From the NCBI RefSeq assembly GCF_018069865.1, contig NZ_JAGQDG010000002.1:434001-498000 (forward strand): DNA of 64,000 bases. The letters are read 5' to 3'. Below the pieces are notes generated by a model. It worked only from the letters and a program-made list of their open reading frames with translations, did no database searches and had not been told where the DNA came from. Origin of the DNA: Ideonella paludis (GTDB lineage Bacteria > Pseudomonadota > Gammaproteobacteria > Burkholderiales > Burkholderiaceae_C). Below, piece by piece: positions 46,623-58,763 of this stretch (positions within the stretch are counted from its first letter, which is position 1; each line of letters opens with the position of its first letter). Made by a program: the position numbers and the translations under genes.

Positions 46623-49220
46623 ATGGTGAGCAAACCGCACAGCCCCCAGCCAGGGCCTGCCGATTACGCCGGCCACACGCCGATGATGGCGCAGTACTTC
46701 CGGCTGAAGGAAGGGTTCCCCGAGACCCTGCTCTTCTACCGGATGGGCGATTTTTACGAGCTGTTTTTTGACGACGCGCGCAAAGCACATCGCCTGCTCG
46801 ACATCACCCTGACCACACGCGGCGCCAGCGGCGGCGAGCCGGTGGTGATGGCCGGTGTGCCCGTGCACTCGGTCGAAGGCTATCTGGCGAGGCTCATCAA
46901 GATGGGCGAGGCGGTGGCCATTGCCGAGCAGGTCGGCGATGTGGCCACAGCCAAAGGCCCGGTGGAGCGCAAAGTGGTGCGGGTGGTCACGCCCGGCACC
47001 ATCACCGACACCGAGCTGCTGGACGAGCGCAGCGACACCCTGCTGCTGGCCCTCTCGCGCCATCGCAACACCTATGGCTTGGCGTGGCTGGGTTTGGCCA
47101 GCGGGCAGTTGGGCTTGGCCGAGTGCGGCGAGCGTGAGCTGGGCTCTTGGCTGGCCCGTTTGGCCCCGGCCGAAGTGCTGGTTGACCGCGAAGAGCAACC
47201 CGCCGCCCTGCGCCAACTCAAAGCCGCCCGCACCCAACGCCCAGCTTGGCAGTTTGATGCGGGCCTGGGCCTGCGCAAACTGTGCGAGCAACTGGGCGTG
47301 GCCTCACTGGTGGGCTTCAATGCCCAAGAGCTGAGCACCGCCCATGCGGCGGCGGCTGCACTGCTCTCTTTTGCCGAACACACCCAAGGCCGCGCCCTGG
47401 CGCATGTGCACACCTTGACGGTGGAGCGCGCCACCGACCTGCTGGAGATGCCACCCGCCACGCACCGCAATTTGGAGCTGACGGAGACCCTGCGTGGCGA
47501 GCGCTCGCCCACCCTGCTCTCCTTGCTGGACACCTGCGCCAGCGGCATGGGCAGCCGGGCGCTGCGCCATTGGCTGACCCACCCCTTGCGCGAGCGCACG
47601 CTGGCCGCCCAGCGCCATGCCGCCATCACCGAGCTGATGGCCCAAGGCTTTGGCACCCTGCGCGACACGCTCAAGCACATCAGCGACGTAGAGCGCACCA
47701 CCTCCCGCATTGCCCTGCGCCAGGTGCGCCCGCGCGAGCTGGCGGGGCTGCGCCACACCTTGCAAGCCCTGCCGGTGTTGCTGCGCCTGATCCCGCCGGG
47801 TGTGGAGCTGTTGGACGCTGTGCGTGCCGACCTGACGCCCGACCCCGCCATCGAAGCCCTGCTGCAGCGCACCTTGGCCGAAGAGCCGGGCGTGCAGGTG
47901 CGTGACGGCGGCGTGATTGCCACGGGGCTGGACCCAGACTTGGACGAGCTGCGGGCCATTGGGCAAAACTGCGATGCGTTTTTGATCGACTTGGAGACCC
48001 GCGAGCGCGCCCGCACCGGCATTGGCAATTTGCGCGTGCAGTTCAACAAGGTGCACGGCTTCTACATTGAGGTGACCAGCAGCGGGCTGGACCGCATTCC
48101 CAGCGACTACCAGCGCCGCCAAACCCTCAAAAACGCCGAGCGCTTCATCACGCCCGAGCTGAAGACCTTCGAGGACAAGGCGCTCTCGGCCCAAGACCGC
48201 GCCTTGGCCCGCGAGAAATGGCTTTACGAGCAACTGCTGGACAGCCTGCAGGGCTTTTTGCAGCCGCTGGCCGCGCTGGCCCGCGCGCTGGCCACCATTG
48301 ACGCGCTGGCCGCCTTGGCCGAGCGCGCCACCACGCTGGACTGGTGCCGCCCGGAGTTTGTGAACCACCCTTGCATCGAGATCGAAGCCGGCCGCCATCC
48401 TGTGGTGCAAGCCCGCTTGGCCGAGACGGGTGCGGGCGACTTCATTGCCAATGATTGCCGCCTCGACGCGCGCACCAAGCTGCTGGTGATCACCGGGCCG
48501 AACATGGGCGGCAAGAGCACCTTTATGCGCCAAGTGGCGCTGATCGCGCTGCTGGCGGCCATGGGCTCTTTTGTGCCCGCCAAATGCTGCCGATTGGGGC
48601 CACTGGACGCCATCCACACGCGCATTGGCGCAGCGGATGACCTGGCCAACGCGCAGTCCACCTTCATGCTGGAGATGACGGAAGCCGCCCAGATCATCCA
48701 CAGTGCTACTGAACACTCGCTGGTCTTGATGGATGAAATCGGCCGCGGCACCTCCACCTTCGACGGCTTGGCGCTGGCCTCCGCCATCGCCGCCCACCTG
48801 CACGACCGCAACAAGGCCTTCACCTTGTTTGCGACCCACTACTTCGAGCTCACCGAGTTTCCGCGCCAACACGAGCGCGCGCTGAACGTGCACGTGGGGG
48901 CCGTGGAGAGCGGCGAAGACATCGTCTTCATGCATGCCATTGAGCCCGGCCCTGCCAGCCGCAGCTATGGTGTGCAAGTGGCGCGCCTGGCCGGCATGCC
49001 GCCCGGCTTGGTGCGGCAAGCCCGGGCCACGCTGCAAGCCCTGGAAACTCAATCGCGCGCGGGCGATGCGCAAGTCGATTTGTTTGCGCCGCCGCCTGCA
49101 CCAGTGCTTGCGGCCCGCTCAGAGCTTGACGAGGCGCTGAGCCACATCGACCCCGACGCCCTGACCCCCCGTGAAGCGCTGGACGCGCTGTACCGACTCA
49201 AGAAACTGCAAACCTCTTAG
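46623..49220 (+). CDS. mutS: DNA mismatch repair protein MutS
   Basis: Recognises mismatches and starts repair with MutL. The 865-residue protein has the mismatch-binding motif [15 protein letters not shown] (Phe-x-Glu type, about residue 37-50), the connector and clamp regions, and the ATPase domain with Walker [28 protein letters not shown] and ATHYFELT. The C-terminal beta-clamp/tetramer region is present. It is cotranscribed with suhB and the Anbu-type gene. Confidence 0.98.
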   Translation: MVSKPHSPQPGPADYAGHTPMMAQYFRLKEGFPETLLFYRMGDFYELFFDDARKAHRLLDITLTTRGASGGEPVVMAGVPVHSVEGYLARLIKMGEAVAIAEQVGDVATAKGPVERKVVRVVTPGTITDTELLDERSDTLLLALSRHRNTYGLAWLGLASGQLGLAECGERELGSWLARLAPAEVLVDREEQPAALRQLKAARTQRPAWQFDAGLGLRKLCEQLGVASLVGFNAQELSTAHAAAAALLSFAEHTQGRALAHVHTLTVERATDLLEMPPATHRNLELTETLRGERSPTLLSLLDTCASGMGSRALRHWLTHPLRERTLAAQRHAAITELMAQGFGTLRDTLKHISDVERTTSRIALRQVRPRELAGLRHTLQALPVLLRLIPPGVELLDAVRADLTPDPAIEALLQRTLAEEPGVQVRDGGVIATGLDPDLDELRAIGQNCDAFLIDLETRERARTGIGNLRVQFNKVHGFYIEVTSSGLDRIPSDYQRRQTLKNAERFITPELKTFEDKALSAQDRALAREKWLYEQLLDSLQGFLQPLAALARALATIDALAALAERATTLDWCRPEFVNHPCIEIEAGRHPVVQARLAETGAGDFIANDCRLDARTKLLVITGPNMGGKSTFMRQVALIALLAAMGSFVPAKCCRLGPLDAIHTRIGAADDLANAQSTFMLEMTEAAQIIHSATEHSLVLMDEIGRGTSTFDGLALASAIAAHLHDRNKAFTLFATHYFELTEFPRQHERALNVHVGAVESGEDIVFMHAIEPGPASRSYGVQVARLAGMPPGLVRQARATLQALETQSRAGDAQVDLFAPPPAPVLAARSELDEALSHIDPDALTPREALDALYRLKKLQTS

Positions 49221-49233
49221 CAAGAGCCACCTC

Positions 49234-50058
49234 ATGACTTACTGTGTGGGCGTACGCCTGAATGCCGGCCTCGTGTTTTTGTCTGACTCGCGCACCAACG
49301 CGGGCCTGGATGCCATCAGCACCTTTCGCAAGATGATGGTCTATGAGAAGCCCGGTGAGCGCTTCATGGTGCTGCTCTCCGCGGGCAACCTCAGCATCTC
49401 GCAATCGGTGCGAGAGATCCTGCAGGTTGAAAAGATTCCTAACGGCGATGATGAGCCCATCACCATCTGGAACGCCAAGAGCATGTTTGACGCTGTTCGG
49501 GTGCTGGGCTCGGCAGTGCGCCGCGTGCATGAGCAAGACGGTCCCGCCCTGAGGGCTGCAGGCATCGACTTCAACTGCAGCATGATCTTCGGTGGCCAGA
49601 TCGCCGGTGAGGCCATGCGCTTGTTCCTGGTTTATTCGGCCGGCAACTTCATCGAAGCCACGCGCGAGACTTGCTTCTTCCAAGTGGGTGAGAGCAAGTA
49701 CGGCAAGCCGATTCTGGACCGCGTGCTGACCCCCACCACACCGCTAGACGAAGCCGCCAAATGCGCCCTGGTGTCCATGGACTCCACCCTCAAGTCCAAC
49801 CTGTCGGTGGGCTTGCCGCTGGACCTGCTGGTCTATGAAGAAGGCACGCTGAAGAGCGAGCGCATTGCCGTCATCGACGAGCACAACCCGTACTTCAAGA
49901 TGATCCGCACCACCTGGGGCGAGCGCTTGCGCGAAGTCTTTGAAGCCATCGAAGATCCTCGCTGGGACGGCGGCGATGCAGCCCACCCTTTGCTGGCCGA
50001 GAGCGCCCGCTTCGAGCCCATGCGCAAGATCACCACGCCTGACGAGCGGATTGTCTGA
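49234..50058 (+). CDS. Anbu-type proteasome-like protease
   Basis: Member of the Anbu (ancestral beta subunit) or bacterial proteasome homologue family, 274 residues. After Met1, the N-terminal Thr would be the nucleophile in TYCVGVRLNAG; the partners are Asp18 in SDSRTNAG and Lys33 in TFRKMM. Length and motifs fit Anbu rather than HslV. The usual Anbu operon partners (a circularly permuted ATP-grasp protein, an alpha-E protein, a transglutaminase) are not next to it; it follows mutS by 13 bases and overlaps the alpha/beta hydrolase gene by one base. Substrates are unknown. Confidence 0.9.
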   Translation: MTYCVGVRLNAGLVFLSDSRTNAGLDAISTFRKMMVYEKPGERFMVLLSAGNLSISQSVREILQVEKIPNGDDEPITIWNAKSMFDAVRVLGSAVRRVHEQDGPALRAAGIDFNCSMIFGGQIAGEAMRLFLVYSAGNFIEATRETCFFQVGESKYGKPILDRVLTPTTPLDEAAKCALVSMDSTLKSNLSVGLPLDLLVYEEGTLKSERIAVIDEHNPYFKMIRTTWGERLREVFEAIEDPRWDGGDAAHPLLAESARFEPMRKITTPDERIV

Positions 50059-50858
50059 TGAGCACGACGCGCACCATTGTCTTCTCCCACGCCAACGGCT
50101 TTGGCGCAGGCACCTATCGGGTGATGTTCGAGCAGTGGCGCGCGGCAGGCTATCAAGTACTGGCCGTCGAGCGATTCGGCCACGACCCGCGCTACCCGGT
50201 GGCCAGCAACTGGCGTGCGCTGCGCGACCAGTTGCTCGACTTCATCAGCGAGAACGCCCCAGGCAAGGTCTATCTGGTCGGCCACTCCTTGGGTGGCCTG
50301 CTCAGCCTCTTGGCGGCCTGCCGCCGACCAGACCTGGCGGCAGGCTTGGTGATGCTGGACTCCCCTGTCATCACCGGCTGGCGGGCGCACAGCCTGCAAG
50401 TGCTCAAGCACAGCCGCCTGATCGGCAGGGTCTCTCCAGGTAAAGTCTCGCAAAAACGCCGTTACCAATGGCCGAATCGTGAAGCGGTTTACGAGCACTT
50501 CAAAAGCAAGTCCGCCTTTGCCCGCTGGGATGACCGCGTGCTGCGCGACTATGTCAACACTGGGTTTGACGACGTCGCCGGCCATATCGAACTGGGCTTT
50601 CAGCGCGACGTCGAAACCTCCATCTACAACACCTTGCCCCACCACCTAGGCCCGCTGCTGGCCAAGCACCCCCCGCAGTGCCCGGTGGGCTTTATCGCCG
50701 GCACCCAAAGCCTAGAAATGCGCCAAGGCGGTGTCGCCACCGCCAAAGCCATGGCCAAAGAGCGCTTTGTCCAGTTCGAAGGCGGGCATCTTTATCCCAT
50801 GGAGCAGCCGGAGGCGACGGCGGCGGAGGTGTTGAAGTTGCTGGGGAGCATGGGGTGA
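50058..50858 (+). CDS. alpha/beta hydrolase
   Basis: 266-residue esterase-like protein. FSHANGFGAGTYR is the oxyanion region, the nucleophile is the Ser in VGHSLGG, the acid is probably Asp in the late VGFIAG or earlier strand, and the His is in FEGGHLYPMEQPE. Such HANGF-type hydrolases are common in proteobacteria, with unknown substrate. It shares a base with the stop of the Anbu-like gene. The 123 bases after it show no clear terminator. Confidence 0.88.
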   Translation: MSTTRTIVFSHANGFGAGTYRVMFEQWRAAGYQVLAVERFGHDPRYPVASNWRALRDQLLDFISENAPGKVYLVGHSLGGLLSLLAACRRPDLAAGLVMLDSPVITGWRAHSLQVLKHSRLIGRVSPGKVSQKRRYQWPNREAVYEHFKSKSAFARWDDRVLRDYVNTGFDDVAGHIELGFQRDVETSIYNTLPHHLGPLLAKHPPQCPVGFIAGTQSLEMRQGGVATAKAMAKERFVQFEGGHLYPMEQPEATAAEVLKLLGSMG

Positions 50859-50981
50859 ACGGCGAATTGGATTGCGGTTTGGCCGACCTATGGCTGAGTC
50901 ACAAGTCTCCGAGGGGGCAGTGAGTTAAGCGAGCATGTAGGGACGGCTTGGGCGCCTCCCGACCTTAGGAGAGCTGAAGCA

Positions 50982-51527
50982 ATGATCGAGATCATCCCCT
51001 ATCGGCTCGAATGGCAAAGAGCATTCGCCGAAGAGGCCAAGCTTCTCCGCCAACAGTTCGGCGATCGCGCGATCCGTATCGACCATGTCGGCTCCACATC
51101 CGTCCCAGGTTTGGCCGCAAAGCCCGTGATCGACATTCAGGTGTCATTCGCATCGCTAGAGCCGAGAGCGACGCTTCTGGCAGAAATGGCTGCCCTCGGC
51201 TATCTGCATGTGGACCTTGGGGAATTCGACCAGGTGTACCCCTTCTTTACGAAGCCTGGGATCTGGCCCAGCACGCATCATGTGCATTTGTGTGTGGCGG
51301 GTTCCCAGGAGGAGTGCCATCACCTCGCCTTTCGGGAGTATCTGCGTCTCCATTCGGATGTGGCTGCGGACTACGCGCAACTGAAGTCTGCGCTTGCCGC
51401 CGTACACGACGGCGAGACGCTTGAGTCCCAGGAGAGATATTCCTTGGCGAAGTCTGAGTTCGTGACCAAAACACTTGCTGAGGCCTTGCGCTTCGGTCTG
51501 CCGACGCCTAGCCAAAGCGACGGCTAG
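50982..51527 (+). CDS. GrpB family protein (UPF0157, nucleotidyltransferase-like)
   Basis: 181-residue GrpB-family protein, of the nucleotidyltransferase fold, unknown function. Diagnostic features are the beginning IEIIPYRLEWQRAF, then IDHVGSTSVPGLAAKPVIDIQV and HHVHLCV with REYLRLHSDVAADYAQLK. AGGAGA sits about ten bases before the ATG. It lies between intergenic stretches of 123 and 392 bases, the latter holding a foldback structure, and its codon use appears less GC-biased than the neighbours, so late acquisition is possible. Such GrpB genes are often mobile. Confidence 0.85.
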   Translation: MIEIIPYRLEWQRAFAEEAKLLRQQFGDRAIRIDHVGSTSVPGLAAKPVIDIQVSFASLEPRATLLAEMAALGYLHVDLGEFDQVYPFFTKPGIWPSTHHVHLCVAGSQEECHHLAFREYLRLHSDVAADYAQLKSALAAVHDGETLESQERYSLAKSEFVTKTLAEALRFGLPTPSQSDG

Positions 51528-51551
51528 CGACCAGACTAAGCGCCCACCCCA

Positions 51552-51723
51552 GCCACGAGGCCTGCGGTGACTGCCAAAGCGAAGTAAAGGGGGAGACGGC
51601 GGCGCAGCCGACGGCGGAGGACTGATCCCGGACATGAATAGCCCTGAGGGCTGTTCATGCCTGGAGAAGGCCAAGGTCTCTGACCTTGGCATGAGCGGCG
51701 GCAGTCGCCGCAGGCCTCTTGGC
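51552..51723. repeat. foldback element: 24-bp inverted repeats enclosing two hairpins
   Basis: The arms at 51552-51575 and 51700-51723 match over 22 of 24 positions as inverted repeats (GAGGCCTGCGG core). Between them are a 13-base stem with CATGAA and AGCCCT parts (51633-51645 with 51647-51659, one mismatch) and a perfect 9-base stem GCCAAGGTC/GACCTTGGC (51670-51690). Together they form a branched structure. It lies 24 bases after the grpB stop. It has no open reading frame of note. This covers most of the 392-base gap before pyrG. Confidence 0.65.
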
Positions 51724-51848
51724 GAGCGGATTGCTCCGACCATTGCCCTCAATGTCCCACCCAATAGGACAGCACGTCGACACACCAGCTCAAGCGCCTG
51801 ACCAGCCCACAAAAGTGGTCGCCATCCAAGCCCTCCGCCCACCTTGCC

Positions 51849-53581
<1,733 letters not shown>

Positions 53582-53584
53582 GCC

Positions 53585-54439
53585 ATGAAGCTGTGTGGAT
53601 TCGAGGTTGGACTCGACAAGCCCTTTTTCCTGATCGCAGGCACTTGCTCGATCGAGGGCTTGGAGATGTCGCTGGAGGTCGCGGGCCGGCTCAAAGAGAT
53701 CTGCACGCCGCTGGGCATCCCGCTGATCTACAAAGGCTCCTTCGACAAGGCCAATCGCTCCTCGGGCAACACCCCGCGCGGCCTGGGCATGGACAAGGGC
53801 TTGAAGGTGCTGGAGGAAGTGCGCCGGCAGTTGCAACTCCCCATCCTGACGGACGTGCACGACGAATCCCAAGTCGAGCCCGTGGCCAGCGTGGTGGATG
53901 TGCTGCAGACACCCGCCTTCTTGTGCCGCCAGACCGATTTCATCCGCGCCGTGGCCAAGTCCGGCAAGCCGGTGAACATCAAGAAGGGCCAGTTCCTTGC
54001 CCCTTGGGACATGAAGAATGTGGTCGACAAGGCCCGCGCCGCTGCGCGTGAGGCAGGCCTGTCTGAAGACCGCTTCTTGGCCTGCGAGCGCGGTGTGAGT
54101 TTTGGCTACAACAACTTGGTGGCTGACATGAGCAGCCTGGCCGAGATGCGCAAGTCGGGCGCCCCGGTGGTGTTTGACGTGACCCACTCGGTGCAAAAGC
54201 CCGGAGGACAAGGCACCAGCAGTGGTGGCGCCCGCGAGATGGTGCCGGTGCTGGCCCGTGCCGGCGTGGCAGCCGGTGTGGCGGGCCTCTTCATGGAGAC
54301 GCACCCCAAGCCCGCTGAAGCCTGGTCGGACGGCCCGAATGCGGTGCCGCTGGGCAAAATGCAAGCGCTGCTCGAAACGCTGGTGCAGCTCGACAAGGTC
54401 GTCAAGAGCCAGCCCCTGTTGGAGGACAACTTCCAATGA
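53585..54439 (+). CDS. kdsA: 3-deoxy-8-phosphooctulonate synthase (KDO-8-P synthase)
   Basis: Condenses arabinose-5-phosphate and phosphoenolpyruvate for KDO in lipopolysaccharide. The 284-residue protein has [49 protein letters not shown] and [13 protein letters not shown]. The sequence FSYNNL-type motif here is SFGYNNL. It is coupled to pyrG and overlaps DUF1330 by four bases. Confidence 0.97.
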   Translation: MKLCGFEVGLDKPFFLIAGTCSIEGLEMSLEVAGRLKEICTPLGIPLIYKGSFDKANRSSGNTPRGLGMDKGLKVLEEVRRQLQLPILTDVHDESQVEPVASVVDVLQTPAFLCRQTDFIRAVAKSGKPVNIKKGQFLAPWDMKNVVDKARAAAREAGLSEDRFLACERGVSFGYNNLVADMSSLAEMRKSGAPVVFDVTHSVQKPGGQGTSSGGAREMVPVLARAGVAAGVAGLFMETHPKPAEAWSDGPNAVPLGKMQALLETLVQLDKVVKSQPLLEDNFQ

Positions 54440-54726
54440 GCGCCTACATCATTGCCGATGTGACCGTGACCGACGCCGAGAAGATGGCCAAGTACCGGGA
54501 ATGGTCGACCAAGGCCATGCAAGAGCATGGCGCCGAGGTGCTGGTGCGCGGGGGCGAATTTGAGGTGCTGGAAGGCCCGTGGACGCCGTCGCGCTTGGTC
54601 TTGCTGAAGTTCGCCAGCCGAGACGCCGCCAAGGCCTTCTACACCAGCCAAACCTACAGCCACGCCCGCACGCTGCGCGAAGGCGCGGGGGTGATGCGCA
54701 TGGTGGTGGTCGATGGTGTCGCGTGA
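54436..54726 (+). CDS. DUF1330 domain protein
   Basis: 96-residue protein with the dimeric alpha-beta barrel (ferredoxin-like) fold of DUF1330. It starts [17 protein letters not shown] and contains [13 protein letters not shown] and [13 protein letters not shown], the family's conserved features. Function unknown. The ATGA overlap with kdsA makes cotranslation likely. The same gene order, kdsA-DUF1330-eno, is frequent in Burkholderiales. Confidence 0.87.
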   Translation: MSAYIIADVTVTDAEKMAKYREWSTKAMQEHGAEVLVRGGEFEVLEGPWTPSRLVLLKFASRDAAKAFYTSQTYSHARTLREGAGVMRMVVVDGVA

Positions 54727-54825
54727 AGCGAGCCTGAATTTTGATGACACGACATTGATGCACGCAGGTAACGGATTTACGGCATCCTGCGCGCCGAATA
54801 GTTTTTTCAATCACGGAGTGAGTAA

Positions 54826-56112
<1,287 letters not shown>

Positions 56113-56118
56113 TGAGGT

Positions 56119-56146
56119 GTGCCGCAGCGCTTCAGCGCTGCGGCAC
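56119..56146. repeat. perfect 12-bp stem-loop between eno and ftsB
   Basis: GTGCCGCAGCGC and GCGCTGCGGCAC form a perfect 12-base stem with loop TTCA, starting six bases after the eno stop. It is followed by AATCC, not T's, so it is probably a 3'-end stabilising or partial-termination structure that lowers ftsB expression relative to eno. Confidence 0.65.
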
Positions 56147-56157
56147 AATCCAAACCT

Positions 56158-56436
56158 ATGCGCATCGTCCCCTTCGTCTTTGCCGCCTTGCTGCTGCTGG
56201 TGCATGCCGAGCTTTGGTTTGGCAAAGGGGGCGTGCCGCATGTGATGTCGCTGCGCTCGGAGTTGACCGAGCAGCGCGCACGCAATGATGAGGCCCGCGC
56301 GCGCAACGAGCGCCTGATGGCCGAAGTGGCTGACCTGAAAGACGGTGTCGAGATCGTCGAGGAGAGAGCCCGTCTCGACATGGGCATGATCAAGCCCGAC
56401 GAAGTCTTGGTGGTGGTGGCGCCTGGCAGCCGCTGA
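56158..56436 (+). CDS. ftsB: cell division protein FtsB
   Basis: Small bitopic divisome protein that links FtsL and FtsQ. The 92-residue protein begins MRIVPFVFAALLLLVHAELW, a single membrane segment, followed by a coiled coil (about 30-65, LRSELTEQRARNDEARARN) and the conserved VEERARLDMGMIKPDEV. The ATG at 56158 follows the eno hairpin. The eno-ftsB order is the standard one in proteobacteria. Confidence 0.95.
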   Translation: MRIVPFVFAALLLLVHAELWFGKGGVPHVMSLRSELTEQRARNDEARARNERLMAEVADLKDGVEIVEERARLDMGMIKPDEVLVVVAPGSR

Positions 56437-56462
56437 GCCCCACCCTTTCGTTCATTCACGCC

Positions 56463-57101
56463 ATGTTGGACAGCCTGTTGCAGGCCACCGCGCCGCTGCT
56501 GAGGCCTCTGTTTTCGCTCTGGGGCAGTGACGTCACCGCAGCCGAGCTCATCGCCTTCGTCCTGTCCTTGGTGATGGTGGTGGCCAATATGCGCGTCCAC
56601 CCGGTGGCTTGGCCACTGGCCATCCTCAGCTCGGCGCTTTATGGCCTGCTGTTCGCCCACTTCAAGCTCTTTGGCGAAGCGGGGCTGCAAGTCGTGTTCA
56701 TCGTCGTGGCTTTTTGGGGCTGGCACCAGTGGCTCAAGGGCCGGCACAACGAGGCCGAGGCCCTGAAAGTCTCTCGCTTGAGCCCCCGGCAGCGCCTCAC
56801 TGCGCTGCTGGCCACCTTGGCCGCTTGGCCCGCCTTGGCGTGGGCCTTGAGCACCTACACCAGTTCAGACGTCGCCTGGCTAGATGCTTTGCCAACGGTG
56901 GGCAGCTTGACGGGCCAGTTCTTGCTGGCGCAAAAACGCATTGAGAACTGGCCGACCTGGGTCGCCGTCAACCTGGTCAGCATCGCCTTGTTTGCCACCA
57001 AGGGCCTGTGGCTGACGGTCATTTTGTACAGCTTGTTCACGCTGATGGCGCTGCAAGGTTGGCGGGCATGGCAACGCCTAGAAGGCCAAGCCCATGCCTG
57101 A
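56463..57101 (+). CDS. pnuC: PnuC-type nicotinamide riboside transporter
   Basis: Facilitates uptake of the NAD precursor nicotinamide riboside across the inner membrane. The 212-residue protein has about seven hydrophobic segments. The family motif region QVVFIVVAFWGWHQW and the later FLLAQKRIENW with WPTWVAVNLV are present. It begins 26 bases after ftsB. It overlaps by eight bases the NadR-like kinase gene that would trap the substrate by phosphorylation. Confidence 0.93.
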   Translation: MLDSLLQATAPLLRPLFSLWGSDVTAAELIAFVLSLVMVVANMRVHPVAWPLAILSSALYGLLFAHFKLFGEAGLQVVFIVVAFWGWHQWLKGRHNEAEALKVSRLSPRQRLTALLATLAAWPALAWALSTYTSSDVAWLDALPTVGSLTGQFLLAQKRIENWPTWVAVNLVSIALFATKGLWLTVILYSLFTLMALQGWRAWQRLEGQAHA

Positions 57102-57795
57102 TGCGTTGGGGCAGGTGATCGCCCTGGTCGGCGCCGAATCCACGGGCAAGAGCACCCTGGCGGCCGCCCTGGCCGATCAATTGGCCGAAGCCACGGGCCT
57201 GAGGTGCACTTGGGTGCCGGAGGCACTGCGCAGTTGGTGCGACGAGCACCAGCGCACGCCGCTTCAGCACGAGCAAGCCCAGATCGTGCGGCTGCAAAGC
57301 ACCGCCATTGAAGCAGCGCGCGAGACGCACGATGTGGTCCTCGCGGACACCACGCCACTGATGACAGCCGTCTATCACTGGCAGGTGTTTGCAAGCAATG
57401 AGCTGGATGCCGCCGCGCTGCAATGGCACGGTCAGCACTGCAGCCTCACTTTACTGACGGGGCTGGACTTGCCCTGGGTGGCCGATGGCCTGCAGCGAGA
57501 GGGCCCGCATGTGCGCGAGCCCGTCGACGCGCGGCTGCGCCACTTGCTGCTGCAAGGCGGCCTGGACTTCGTGGTCATCCGTGGCCAAGGCACTGCGCGC
57601 GTGGACGCCGCCCTGGACGCCATCAGCCCCCTGTTGCGAGACCACAAGGCGGGCCGCAAGCCGGGTCTCTTCACCCGACTGACCCTGCGCGACGCCGAAG
57701 CGCCGGCGTGGCCCTGGCTGTGCGACTGCGACAGCCCCGAGTGCGAACACGCCCTTCGGCAGCCAGCGTCAATGCAAGGTGCGGGTAGGCGCTAA
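57094..57795 (+). CDS. NadR-like nicotinamide riboside kinase (AAA ATPase)
   Basis: 233-residue P-loop protein resembling the ribosylnicotinamide kinase part of NadR. Walker A is VGAESTGKSTLA (residues about 11-20), and LADTTPLMTAVYH and GLDLPWVADGLQRE match the kinase. No DNA-binding or adenylyltransferase part is present. The C-terminus has an odd Cys-rich tail, WLCDCDSPECEH (about residues 210-222). It overlaps pnuC by eight bases, and the two would act in sequence for NAD salvage. Its 3' end overlaps the convergent hslO by 27 bases. Confidence 0.87.
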   Translation: MPDALGQVIALVGAESTGKSTLAAALADQLAEATGLRCTWVPEALRSWCDEHQRTPLQHEQAQIVRLQSTAIEAARETHDVVLADTTPLMTAVYHWQVFASNELDAAALQWHGQHCSLTLLTGLDLPWVADGLQREGPHVREPVDARLRHLLLQGGLDFVVIRGQGTARVDAALDAISPLLRDHKAGRKPGLFTRLTLRDAEAPAWPWLCDCDSPECEHALRQPASMQGAGRR

Positions 57796-58728
57796 GGTCT
57801 CGCCCTCGGGGGTGAAGAGTGCGGCCACGTCCACCGCATCAAAGTGATAGTGCTGGCCGCAGAAATCGCAGCCCACTTCGATCTCGCCGCGCTCTTGCAC
57901 CACCCCCACCGCCTCTTCTTGGCCCAAGCCTTGGAGCATGTGTTGGACGCGCTCCAGCGAGCAGGTGCAGGCAAAGCGTGGCTTCAGCGGTTCAAAGCGC
58001 CGCACATCTTCTTCCCAGAACAAGCGCCGCATCACCGTGTCGGCATCCAAGGTCAACAGCTCTTCTTGGCTCAGGGTGGCGGCCAAGTGGGCAATGCGGT
58101 TGAAGGACTCCGCCGCATCTTCGGGCGAACTCACTGCCCCTGTGCCCTCCAGATTGCCCTGGCCTTCCAGCGGCAGGCGCTGGATCAGTAAGCCGGCGGC
58201 CAGTTGACCATCGGCAGCCAAGACCAAGCGCGTCTCCAACTGCTCGGACTGGCGCATGTACTGCTCCAGCACCTCAGAGAGCTGACTCAAAGACTGACCA
58301 TCCCCACCGTTCAGTGGCACCACCCCTTGATACGGCTGCTGGCCGGGGAGTCGATCTTGCGGGTCGAGCGTGATGGCACAGCGGCCTTGGCCGCTGACGT
58401 TCAGCATGTCCCCCAAACCGGCCTGGGCCGGCACCTCGCCCATGACCTTGGCGGTGGCCCGAAAGTCGAGGTCACTGCGCGCTTCAGCCACGGCCAGCTT
58501 GAGAGGGCCGTCGCCATGAATCTGCAAAATCAAGGCGCCGTTGAATTTCAGGTTGGCCTGCATCAGCACGGCGGCCGCGCTCATTTGCCCCAGCAGGGCA
58601 GACACTTCTTGCGGATAGGCGCCAGCAGCCTCGCGGCGGCGCAGCACTTCTTGCCATGAGTCGGTCAGGCGCACCAACATGCCACGCACGGGCAGGCCTT
58701 CGAAGAGAAATTTATGGAGTTCGCTCAT
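57769..58728 (-). CDS. hslO: redox-regulated chaperone Hsp33
   Basis: Oxidation-activated chaperone. The 319-residue protein has the usual N-terminal MSELHKFLFEGLPVRGMLV and the C-terminal zinc-binding cysteines in CTCSLERV and CDFCG, which release zinc and form disulfides under oxidative stress. Length is normal. The ATG at 58728 is the family start. Its 3' end overlaps the NadR-like gene, leaving no room for a terminator. Confidence 0.96.
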   Translation of the reverse strand: MSELHKFLFEGLPVRGMLVRLTDSWQEVLRRREAAGAYPQEVSALLGQMSAAAVLMQANLKFNGALILQIHGDGPLKLAVAEARSDLDFRATAKVMGEVPAQAGLGDMLNVSGQGRCAITLDPQDRLPGQQPYQGVVPLNGGDGQSLSQLSEVLEQYMRQSEQLETRLVLAADGQLAAGLLIQRLPLEGQGNLEGTGAVSSPEDAAESFNRIAHLAATLSQEELLTLDADTVMRRLFWEEDVRRFEPLKPRFACTCSLERVQHMLQGLGQEEAVGVVQERGEIEVGCDFCGQHYHFDAVDVAALFTPEGETLAPTRTLH

Positions 58729-58763
58729 GGGGGTGATATGGGGGAGGATTGATAATTTTAAAG

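Noticed and set aside
47304-49073. A 589-codon minus-strand frame inside mutS
   Set aside because: Shadow of mutS; composition and lack of motifs argue against a real gene.
50922-51720. GrpB as an integron gene cassette with an attC site
   Set aside because: A GTTAAGC-like core occurs upstream, but no paired RYYYAAC/GTTRRRY sites or integrase are seen, and the downstream inverted repeat does not have attC box spacing.
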